From: Maribacter sp.
GTDB taxonomy: Bacteria; Bacteroidota; Bacteroidia; Flavobacteriales; Flavobacteriaceae
NCBI GenBank assembly: GCA_013001935.1
Contig: JABDKZ010000068.1
Location: 1 to 6,715 of the forward strand
DNA: 6,715 nt
Direction: 5' to 3'
Position 1 is the stretch's first letter; each line of letters begins with the position of its first letter. Shown here in pieces: positions 1-6,244 of this stretch. The notes under the pieces were generated by a model. The model was given only the letters and a program-made list of their open reading frames with translations, was not told the DNA's origin and made no database searches. The position numbers and the translations under genes were made by a program.

Positions 1-126
1 AGAAGACTTTCCCAAAAAACTGATTTACCGGTTTATATTGCTGAAGATCCATTACGTGCCGTAGTAAGAGGCACTGGTATTGCACTGAAAAACCTAGAAC
101 GCTACAAGAGTATTTTAATCAAATAA
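1..126 (+). CDS. mreB: Rod shape-determining protein MreB, C-terminal end (partial)
   Basis: The window opens inside this gene; only the last 41 codons and the TAA stop are present, against roughly 340 residues for a full MreB. The visible tail contains LPVYIAEDPLRAVVRGTGIA followed by LKNLERYKSILIK. The DPLRAVVRGTG segment is the conserved C-terminal signature of MreB, next to the nucleotide-binding part of this actin-like fold. MreB forms membrane-bound filaments that orient the cell-elongation machinery. The identification is supported by mreC and mreD following on the same strand. A 91-base spacer separates it from mreC, so co-transcription is likely but not proven by the sequence. Confidence 0.93.
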   Translation, partial: RRLSQKTDLPVYIAEDPLRAVVRGTGIALKNLERYKSILIK

Positions 127-164
127 GGGGAGTCAGCATAATTAAGTTTAATAGGCACGGTATA

Positions 165-184
165 CCTTCTTGAAATCAAGAGGG
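165..184 (+). other. Hairpin in the mreB-mreC spacer
   Basis: The arms CCTTCTT and AAGAGGG pair around the loop GAAATC, giving a 7-bp stem with one G-U pair (the two inner positions of the loop could also pair). It sits about 40 bases after the mreB stop and about 33 bases before the mreC start. No run of T follows, so it does not look like an intrinsic terminator; it could affect mRNA stability or processing between the genes. A chance structure is also possible. Confidence 0.3.
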
Positions 185-217
185 CTTCTTACCGGCTTAA
201 CAAAACAAATGAAGTGA

Positions 218-1033
218 ATGCAGCAGATTATCAACTTTATAATTCGATATAAAAACTTCCTGCTTTATATCTTTTTATTAATCATATCTCTGGCATTCAC
301 CATACAGTCACATTCTTATCACCAATCAAGTTTCTTTAACTCATCAAATTGGATAGCTGGTAATATCTATGGTGTTTTCCATGGCATTACCACATATTTT
401 GATTTGGATGAGGAAAATGAAAAGCTGCTTCAGGATAATAAAAGATTGAGGGATCAATTGTTTAATCTTGAATCGTCGGCAACCATTAATATTGACACGG
501 CCAGTATAAAGTACACCATTGTTACTGGCCAAGTAATTAAGAACAGCTACGCTGACAACAGGAATTATATTACTATTAATCGTGGTAAGAAGGACAGTGT
601 TAAACAGGATATGGGGGTTATTACCGACTTGGGTGTTTTGGGAATAGTAGAAAACACCTCTAACAAGTTCGCCACGGTTCAGAGTATTCTCAACGAAAAT
701 TCAAACATCAATGCCAAAATCAAGAATACCAATCATTTTGGTTCTTTGATTTGGGACGGCAGAAACTATGATGCCGTTCAATTGATTGATATTCCTAGAT
801 TAGTACCCCTTACCATTGGCGATACTATAGTCACCGGGGCAATGAGTAGTATTTTCCCTGAGAATATCCCCATTGGGACAATAAAAAAATTCGATCTTGA
901 TATTTCAAATAGTTTTTACCGTATTGATATTGACCTTTTTAATGATATGACCAATATTAAAAACGTATATATAATTAATAATTTAGACCGAAAAGAAGTT
1001 TTGGATCTGGAAGAAGAAACCACCAATGACTAG
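218..1033 (+). CDS. mreC: Rod shape-determining protein MreC
   Basis: This 271-residue protein is the periplasmic scaffold of the elongasome; MreC is known to bind PBP2 and to link it with MreD and MreB. Visible layout: a short cytoplasmic start, one membrane helix at about residues 12-29, a charged coiled-coil stretch at about 61-85 (DLDEENEKLLQDNKRLRDQL), then the two-lobed beta domain. Family signatures are ITINRGKKDSVKQDMGVI followed by GVLGIV at about 118-144, and GDTIVTGAMSSIFPENIPIG at 201-220. The last ten or so residues are acidic (EVLDLEEETTND). An earlier ATG at 209 is closed by TGA two codons later, so the ATG at 218 is the natural start; no strong Shine-Dalgarno sequence precedes it. 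Its 3' end overlaps mreD by 8 bases. Confidence 0.95.
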   Translation: MQQIINFIIRYKNFLLYIFLLIISLAFTIQSHSYHQSSFFNSSNWIAGNIYGVFHGITTYFDLDEENEKLLQDNKRLRDQLFNLESSATINIDTASIKYTIVTGQVIKNSYADNRNYITINRGKKDSVKQDMGVITDLGVLGIVENTSNKFATVQSILNENSNINAKIKNTNHFGSLIWDGRNYDAVQLIDIPRLVPLTIGDTIVTGAMSSIFPENIPIGTIKKFDLDISNSFYRIDIDLFNDMTNIKNVYIINNLDRKEVLDLEEETTND

Positions 1034-1532
1034 CAGTTTTTTCATAAATATCATCCGTTTCATACTCCTTGTTTTAGTACAGGTTTTGGTTTTTAATAGA
1101 CTCAACTTTTTCGGATTCATAAATCCGATGGTCTATATTCTGTTTTTGTACTGGTATCCGATCAAGGAAAATAGAGCTGCTTTTATAGGATTAAGTTTTT
1201 TATTAGGGCTATCAATCGATTTTTTTTCAGATACAATGGCACTGCATTCCGCAGCAACCATTACAATTGCATATTTACGCCCGGTCATTATGCGATTTGT
1301 TTTCGGGATTAATTATGAATTCCAAAGTTTTAAGTTAAGCAACACCACTAGGGCACAACAATTTACATTTTTAGCGTTATTAATATTAGTGCACCATTTG
1401 GTTTACTTTTCATTAGAGATTTTTAGCTTTGCCAATTTGTTGTTAATCGTTAAAAAAGTTTTGGCCATTGGTTCTGCCTCGCTTATTTTATGTCTTTTAT
1501 TTGGTTCATTGTTTAGTGTTAATAAGGAATAA
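1026..1532 (+). CDS. mreD: Rod shape-determining protein MreD
   Basis: This 168-residue, very hydrophobic protein matches the size and character of MreD, the integral membrane partner of MreC. About five or six membrane segments can be seen, for example around residues 7-23, 32-45, 52-68, 74-92, 112-132 and 143-164. The segment GLSIDFFSDTMALHSAA (about 61-77) corresponds to the conserved MreD pattern of a Gly-Leu, an Asp and a later His-Ala. The start codon lies inside the last codons of mreC (8-base overlap), with the purine-rich GGAAGAAGAAA upstream, so translation is probably coupled. The primary sequence of MreD is poorly conserved between phyla; the call depends on topology, the motif and position between mreC and mrdA. 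Confidence 0.92.
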   Translation: MTSSFFINIIRFILLVLVQVLVFNRLNFFGFINPMVYILFLYWYPIKENRAAFIGLSFLLGLSIDFFSDTMALHSAATITIAYLRPVIMRFVFGINYEFQSFKLSNTTRAQQFTFLALLILVHHLVYFSLEIFSFANLLLIVKKVLAIGSASLILCLLFGSLFSVNKE

Positions 1533-1648
1533 GGTTACAATTAATTCAATGTTTAATTACCTTTATAAAGAAATAAGAAAAGGCAAGACGTTTTTTAAAT
1601 AGTATTTCAATTCCAGGATTAATTTCCTAAAATTTAATTTCATCTTCG

Positions 1649-3517
1649 ATGAAAAAGATTCTTTTATCATCTATCATCCTGATTATAGGAATAACTTTTA
1701 TTGGCAGATTATCATATCTGCAGATATTCAGTTTTTCTACGGATAATTTACTCGAGGACCCGGCAATTAAGCCTATCTATGACTATCCTGAAAGAGGGTA
1801 TATCTACGACCGTAATGGCAAACTTCTTGTTGGCAATGATCCGGCATATGATGTCATGGTTATTCCAAGGGAGGTAAAGCCTTTAGATACATTAGAGTTT
1901 TGTAAATTAATTGGATTAGATAAAGAAACTTTAATTAAAAGGCTTAAAAAGGCCAGGGTATATTCCCCTAGATTACCTTCAGTATTGGTACCTCAACTTT
2001 CTAAGGAAGATTATGCCAAGCTACAAGAAAAAATGCGCCATTTTGAAGGTTTTTATATCCAAAAAAGGTCATTACGCTATTACGACACCAAAAGTGCGGC
2101 AAATGTACTTGGGTATATTAGTGAGGTTAATGAACTTGATCTTGCCCAAAACCCATATTATGTGCAAGGAGAGCTAAAAGGACGTACGGGAGTTGAAAAG
2201 ACCTATGAAGACACGCTTAGAGGGGAAAAAGGTATACAATACATTCAGAAAGACAGGTTCAATCGGGATATTGGCCCTTATAAAGATGGTATATTGGATA
2301 GGCCTCCAGAACAAGGAAAGGAAATCAGCATAACAATAGATAAAGATCTACAAGAATACGGGGAGCGCCTAATGCACGGCAAACGTGGTGGTATTGTTGC
2401 ATTAGAACCATCATCAGGTGAAATATTATCAATGATATCAGGACCAACCTATGACCCCTCTTTATTGGTTGGCAGAAAACGCTCAAAGAACTATACTAAA
2501 CTCTACAACGATTCTATTGCAAATCCGACATGGGATCGGTCTATTTTGGCCGAACCAAGCCCAGGTTCCCCATTCAAGACCTTAAATGCCTTGATTGCTT
2601 TACAGGAAGGTGTAATGACCCCAGAAACCAAAATAAAATGCTATAACGGGTTCTACGTTGGGAAAACAAAACGTGGATGCCATTGTGGTGGTGGTGTTCG
2701 GGACATGAACGTCGGCATCTATAGATCTTGTAATGCCTATTTTGCAGGCACTTTCAGAAAAATCTATGACAAATTCGAAACGACTGATGAAGGCATGGAT
2801 GTTTGGGAAAAACACATGCGTAGTTTTGGACTTGGCGGGTATTTAGGTTCAGATTTACACACTGGAAGACCTGGACGTATACCTTCTGTTAAATATTACG
2901 ATAGTTGGTACGGGGATGATAGATGGACCTCTTCGTACATAATATCTAACTCCATTGGCCAAGGTGAAGTGGCAGCGACACCTATTCAATTGGCAAACAT
3001 GACCGCAGCTATTGCTAATCGGGGTCACTTTTTTACGCCGCATATTCTTAAAAAAGTTGATGGCAAGGATATTACCATTCCTGAGTTTACGGAGCTGAAG
3101 CAAACAACAATAGACCGCAAACATTTTGAACCTATTGTTCGTGGAATGGCCAATGTATATGAGAAAGGTACTGCTAAATGGGTTAAAATACCGGGCATTG
3201 AAATAGCAGGTAAAACAGGAACGGTTGAAAATTTTACGATTATAGATAGCGTTAAAACCCAGCTTACCGACCACTCTGTATTCGTCGCATTTGCTCCAGT
3301 TAGTAAACCAGAAATAGCTATTGCGGTTTATATTGAAAATGGGTATTATGGGGCTAGATATGCCGGACATATTGCCTCACTAATGATCGAAAAATATATG
3401 AAAGGCGAAATTACCCGCAAAGATTTGGAAAAGCGCATGCTAGAGAAAACCCTGGAACATGAATATGCAAAACCTTATAGCGGTGAAGAGTTCAAGATAA
3501 ACGAGTATGTTTGGTAA
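1649..3517 (+). CDS. mrdA: Penicillin-binding protein 2, peptidoglycan D,D-transpeptidase
   Basis: This 622-residue class B penicillin-binding protein cross-links peptidoglycan during elongation, working as a pair with RodA. It has an N-terminal signal anchor (about 4-27), then the pedestal/dimerisation domain with RGYIYDRNGKLL (49-60) and GRTGVEKTYEDTLRGEKG (178-195), and a C-terminal transpeptidase domain from about 240. All three catalytic motifs are present: S307-P-F-K310 (nucleophile Ser307), S360-C-N362 and K522-T-G-T525. Between the first two lies a Cys/His group (C331, C344, H345, C346, C361). The length is normal for the family. The ATG at 1649 immediately precedes a Lys-Lys plus hydrophobic anchor, as expected; no clear Shine-Dalgarno is seen. 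The gene follows mreD after a 116-base AT-rich spacer and overlaps rodA by 11 bases. Confidence 0.96.
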   Translation: MKKILLSSIILIIGITFIGRLSYLQIFSFSTDNLLEDPAIKPIYDYPERGYIYDRNGKLLVGNDPAYDVMVIPREVKPLDTLEFCKLIGLDKETLIKRLKKARVYSPRLPSVLVPQLSKEDYAKLQEKMRHFEGFYIQKRSLRYYDTKSAANVLGYISEVNELDLAQNPYYVQGELKGRTGVEKTYEDTLRGEKGIQYIQKDRFNRDIGPYKDGILDRPPEQGKEISITIDKDLQEYGERLMHGKRGGIVALEPSSGEILSMISGPTYDPSLLVGRKRSKNYTKLYNDSIANPTWDRSILAEPSPGSPFKTLNALIALQEGVMTPETKIKCYNGFYVGKTKRGCHCGGGVRDMNVGIYRSCNAYFAGTFRKIYDKFETTDEGMDVWEKHMRSFGLGGYLGSDLHTGRPGRIPSVKYYDSWYGDDRWTSSYIISNSIGQGEVAATPIQLANMTAAIANRGHFFTPHILKKVDGKDITIPEFTELKQTTIDRKHFEPIVRGMANVYEKGTAKWVKIPGIEIAGKTGTVENFTIIDSVKTQLTDHSVFVAFAPVSKPEIAIAVYIENGYYGARYAGHIASLMIEKYMKGEITRKDLEKRMLEKTLEHEYAKPYSGEEFKINEYVW

Positions 3518-4790
3518 GAGTCTTTTAAAACGTATTGATTGGCTTACCATATTCACCTATATTGCCTTAGTAGCCATTGGTTGGGTAAATATCTATTCAA
3601 GCACCTTTACAGAAGCCGAACCATCAATCTTCAATTTTGGCACACTTCATGGGAAACAATTGTTTTTTATTGGGGTAAGCATCATTGCCATAATCGTCAT
3701 CACAGCTCTGGAAGCTAACTTCTATGAACGATTTTCAAGTTTGTTTTATATCATTTCAATCGTAATGCTATTGGGCCTGTTCGTTTTTGGCAAAACAATC
3801 GCTGGGGCCACTTCTTGGTATGATTTGGGTTTCTTTAATTTACAACCTTCGGAACTTGCCAAAGTAGCAACTTCCCTAGCATTGGCAAAGTACTTAAGTG
3901 ACATTCAAACCGATATCAAAAGTCGAAAAGACCAACTATTTGCATTGGGTATAATTTTATTACCCGCAATTTTGATAATTCCCCAACCAGATCCGGGGAG
4001 TGCCCTGGTTTTCTTCGCTTTGATATTTGTAATATTCCGTGAAGGCTTACCTCTATCGTATCTCCTTATTGGTCTTTTAACGATTTTAGTATTTGTAATG
4101 ACCTTGATGTTCGGTACTATTTGGATTGCAATTGTTTTAGGGCTGCTCATTGTTTTATTCTTTTTGCTAAAAAAGAAAAAATTCAAAGTCCCGATTTTTC
4201 CGCTGATTTCAGTAGTAGTGATTACTATTTTGTTTTCCTTATCAGTTGACTTTGTCTTCAATAATGTTTTTGAGCAAAGACACCGGGATCGTTTTAGCCT
4301 ATGGCTGCGTTTGGAAAAAGACCCAAATAAGTTAGAACAGATTAGAAAAACCATTGGTTACAACACCTATCAATCTGAAAAGGCAATTGAATCCGGTGGT
4401 TTTTTTGGCAAAGGATTTCTGGAAGGCACAAGGACAAAAGGTGATTTTGTTCCTGAACAACATACCGATTACATTTTCAGTACAGTGGGCGAAGAATGGG
4501 GATTTCTGGGTACGGCTACCGTAATTCTCCTTTTTACCATTCTATTTTTAAGATTGGTCTATTTGGCTGAAAGACAGAAAACCGCATTTCCAAGAATGTA
4601 CGGCTATGGGGTTATATCAATTCTGTTTATTCACTATTTCATTAATATAGGAATGGTGATTGGTATTTTGCCAACAATAGGAATTCCACTGCCGTTTTTC
4701 AGTTACGGCGGTTCAGGCTTATTGTTTTTTACCATCTTACTTTTCATATTCTTGAAGTTGGATTCGAACCGCTTGAAAGAAGGTATTTAG
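3507..4790 (+). CDS. rodA: Peptidoglycan glycosyltransferase RodA (SEDS family)
   Basis: This 427-residue polytopic membrane protein is the SEDS glycan polymerase that uses lipid II and partners with PBP2. Family motifs are NLQPSELAK (111-119; Glu116 equals E. coli Glu114), QPDPGSAL (160-167), AIESGGFFGKG (293-303), PEQHTDYIF (316-324) and the C-terminal PTIGIPLPFFSYGGSG (389-404). Asp321 in HTDYIF aligns with the catalytic Asp262 of E. coli RodA. It is longer than E. coli RodA (about 370): roughly 50 additional residues lie between 180 and 255, reading as three hydrophobic stretches (182-202, 204-222, 229-250) where E. coli has one. Its ATG sits within the last codons of mrdA, implying coupled translation. 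Its TAG stop overlaps the stop of the opposing nuclease gene by 4 bases. Confidence 0.96.
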   Translation: MFGKSLLKRIDWLTIFTYIALVAIGWVNIYSSTFTEAEPSIFNFGTLHGKQLFFIGVSIIAIIVITALEANFYERFSSLFYIISIVMLLGLFVFGKTIAGATSWYDLGFFNLQPSELAKVATSLALAKYLSDIQTDIKSRKDQLFALGIILLPAILIIPQPDPGSALVFFALIFVIFREGLPLSYLLIGLLTILVFVMTLMFGTIWIAIVLGLLIVLFFLLKKKKFKVPIFPLISVVVITILFSLSVDFVFNNVFEQRHRDRFSLWLRLEKDPNKLEQIRKTIGYNTYQSEKAIESGGFFGKGFLEGTRTKGDFVPEQHTDYIFSTVGEEWGFLGTATVILLFTILFLRLVYLAERQKTAFPRMYGYGVISILFIHYFINIGMVIGILPTIGIPLPFFSYGGSGLLFFTILLFIFLKLDSNRLKEGI

Positions 4791-5599
4791 AACTTCCAAC
4801 CCGCCAAAGTAGACTGACTTTCCAATTTGGATTCTTTAATATCAGAAAGGTTCTGAAAAAAGTCCAATCCGGTAACTCTTTCAACCTTATCCACAGTTAC
4901 AACAAAATGATGTAATGGATCCGAACTTTCATAATTGGGTATTAAAAAAGCAATCATTTTTAAATTATCGACATCGCCCTTAGCCACTATTTTGTAAAAA
5001 TACTTGGGAACATCCACATCTTCTTCCCCTATCTGATCAAGTCCATCTTCTAACACCCCCCCGGTTACCACGAATAAATCACCATACTTTTTAGTCCATT
5101 GCCGAATCTGCATTTCAAGTCTGTTCCAAATACCTGCATTAAAATCCCTGTCTTGTGGACTGATATTACTAGTATAAAAGGTCTCATTATAGGCATATTC
5201 TGAGAAACGCCGATCCCCAGCAGGACACAAATGACCACGATCATAACCTGACCCTTTGTAGTTTCTCCAATCTGCTGATTTTGATTTCACCTTGGGGTCT
5301 TCAATAAAATAAGGGCGCTTTCGATCATCATACGTCAAATGGCTTTTCTTTAGCAAGTAGGCAACCCACTCTGCTTGCTCATAAGGTTCATTATAGGATA
5401 ATATAAAATGATCATGATGTATAACATCGCCCGTTGAAGAACTTGGAATCATATATGAGGGGATGCTGGTTTCAAGACCATCATCTTCTTTGGAAGAATA
5501 TGTATCAGGGGTGTAAAAATTTTCGAACAACCAAAAACCTACAATACAAAGCAGCAACAAAACCGTATATATCGCTCTATTTTTTTTTCTTTGGTTCAC
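4787..5599 (-). CDS. DNA/RNA non-specific endonuclease, membrane-anchored or secreted (NUC family)
   Basis: This 270-residue protein belongs to the beta-beta-alpha metal nucleases related to Serratia nuclease and EndoG, which cut DNA and RNA without strong sequence preference. Key motifs are YDRGHLCPAGDRR (119-131), with His123 as the predicted general base, and TSNISPQDRDFNAGIWNRLE (143-162), where Asn154 is the predicted Mg2+ ligand and Glu162 a helper. A basic start (NQRKKNR) and a hydrophobic helix (about 9-27) indicate a signal anchor or uncleaved signal peptide, placing the catalytic domain outside the cytoplasm. The start is GTG, with an in-frame TAG directly before it, so no longer form exists; no other start keeps the basic/hydrophobic N-terminus. 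A run of nine A covers codons 4-7. The physiological role (nutrient or phosphate scavenging, extracellular DNA turnover) is inference. Confidence 0.9.
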   Translation of the reverse strand: MNQRKKNRAIYTVLLLLCIVGFWLFENFYTPDTYSSKEDDGLETSIPSYMIPSSSTGDVIHHDHFILSYNEPYEQAEWVAYLLKKSHLTYDDRKRPYFIEDPKVKSKSADWRNYKGSGYDRGHLCPAGDRRFSEYAYNETFYTSNISPQDRDFNAGIWNRLEMQIRQWTKKYGDLFVVTGGVLEDGLDQIGEEDVDVPKYFYKIVAKGDVDNLKMIAFLIPNYESSDPLHHFVVTVDKVERVTGLDFFQNLSDIKESKLESQSTLAGWKF

Positions 5600-5669
5600 C
5601 TATGAAATTTAGTTTAAATTAGTAGTTATAACGGTGATTGTTCTTGTAAGGTTTGTGTGATTGTGGCGA

Positions 5670-5677
5670 CAAAGATA
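5670..5677 (-). promoter_or_regulatory. Candidate -7 promoter element for the nuclease gene
   Basis: Read on the minus strand the sequence is TATCTTTG, a full match to the Bacteroidota -7 consensus TAnnTTTG. It lies about 70 bases upstream of the GTG start at 5599, which would leave a leader of roughly 60 bases. The expected -33 TTG/TTTG box is not clear at the usual distance (the region reads CTTAAAGC), so this is a partial promoter match. Confidence 0.45.
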
Positions 5678-5689
5678 ATGACTTCACGG

Positions 5690-5711
5690 ATTACTAGCTT
5701 TAAGAAGTAAT
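5690..5711. repeat. Inverted repeat in the divergent control region
   Basis: ATTACT (5690-5695) and AGTAAT (5706-5711) are perfect inverted copies separated by 10 bases. The repeat lies between the divergent nuclease and msrB genes, overlapping the place where a -33 box for the nuclease promoter would be. It could be an operator for a dimeric regulator, but six-base arms are short in AT-rich DNA and may be chance. Confidence 0.25.
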
Positions 5712-5745
5712 TTGAATAATAAATTTCAATAATCATTTAAAAAAA

Positions 5746-5753
5746 GAAAGGGA
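5746..5753 (+). promoter_or_regulatory. Shine-Dalgarno-like site for msrB
   Basis: GAAAGGGA is located 8 bases before the msrB ATG. The same GAAAGGG string recurs before msrA. It supports the chosen start; purine-rich sites like this are less common before Bacteroidota genes than in Proteobacteria. Confidence 0.5.
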
Positions 5754-5761
5754 AACAAACC

Positions 5762-6244
5762 ATGCTAACATGGAAAGAAGTTATCAATTTTGCGGTTAAA
5801 GGAAATCCAAAACCCGACAGGAGGGTTGAAAAATCTGACACGGAATGGCAAGAAGTTTTAAGTCCTGAGCAATTCAGGGTTACTAGAAAAAAAGGTACCG
5901 AAGCACCGCATTCGGGAGCACTTTGCAGCATTCATGAATCCGGTAAATACAATTGTATTTGCTGTGACACGCCGCTTTTTGATTCGACCATTAAATTTGA
6001 ATCAGGAACAGGCTGGCCAAGTTTTACACAGCCTGTAAAAGTCAATGCAATCAAGTATGAAAAAGATACCACCTTTGGAATGGTCAGGGTCGAGGTCATG
6101 TGCAATACCTGTGATGCCCATTTGGGACATGTTTTCCCAGATGGCCCGGAACCTAGTGGATTGCGTTATTGTATTAATTCAGAATCAATGAAATTAGAAC
6201 CTACTAAGGCAGACAAAAAAGAAAGGGTTAAAAATGGGCAATAA
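5762..6244 (+). CDS. msrB: Peptide-methionine (R)-S-oxide reductase MsrB
   Basis: This 160-residue protein reduces the R epimer of methionine sulfoxide in oxidised proteins. Seen in the sequence: the SelR-domain start GTEAPHSG (45-52), the structural zinc site formed by C65-x-x-C68 and C114-x-x-C117, the SGTGWPSF core (81-88), CDAHLGHVFPDGP (117-129) and the catalytic RYCINSESM, with Cys137 as nucleophile. The position that carries the resolving Cys in E. coli-type enzymes (SGCGWPSF) is Thr83 here; Cys55 and Cys67 are free alternatives. No signal peptide is visible, so it should be cytoplasmic. The N-terminal extension MLTWKEVINFAVKGNPKPDRR is, from memory, typical of Bacteroidota homologues and supports the start, as does GAAAGGGA 8 bases upstream. 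Its last codons overlap msrA by 11 bases. Confidence 0.95.
   Translation: MLTWKEVINFAVKGNPKPDRRVEKSDTEWQEVLSPEQFRVTRKKGTEAPHSGALCSIHESGKYNCICCDTPLFDSTIKFESGTGWPSFTQPVKVNAIKYEKDTTFGMVRVEVMCNTCDAHLGHVFPDGPEPSGLRYCINSESMKLEPTKADKKERVKNGQ
6221..6227 (+). promoter_or_regulatory. Shine-Dalgarno-like site for msrA inside msrB
   Basis: GAAAGGG lies 6 bases before the ATG at 6234, within the 3' end of msrB. It favours that start over the in-frame ATG at 6255 and fits coupled translation of the pair. Confidence 0.5.

Noticed and set aside
143..150. TAAGTTTA as a promoter for mreC
   Set aside because: Only 7 of 8 positions fit TAnnTTTG and there is no TTG box at the -33 distance.
1558..1565. TACCTTTA in the mreD-mrdA spacer as an internal promoter
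   Set aside because: It has the same weakness: the final G is missing and no clear -33 box is seen. Such near matches are frequent in AT-rich DNA.
1619..1641. Direct repeat TTAATTTC (two copies, 15 bases apart) before mrdA
   Set aside because: Short and AT-rich; chance is a sufficient explanation and no array or mobile element is associated.
2855..3370. 171-codon open frame on the minus strand
   Set aside because: It lies wholly inside mrdA, antisense to its transpeptidase domain with the KTGT motif; the translation is rich in Cys, Arg and aromatic residues with no recognisable family, as expected for a shadow frame.
3905..4354. 149-codon open frame on the minus strand
   Set aside because: Antisense to rodA membrane segments; the Lys/Ile/Thr-rich translation mirrors the hydrophobic codons of rodA and shows no domain.
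4691..4709. Hairpin GCCGT-N9-ACGGC near the rodA 3' end, considered as terminator for the nuclease transcript
   Set aside because: The stem is only 5 bp, and the bases encode the conserved PLPFFSYGG motif of RodA, which explains the sequence without a terminator role.
5546..5560. LLLLC in the nuclease N-terminus, considered as a lipoprotein lipobox
   Set aside because: The residues before Cys18 are all Leu, without the small residues expected at -1 and -2, and the hydrophobic helix runs on past the Cys.
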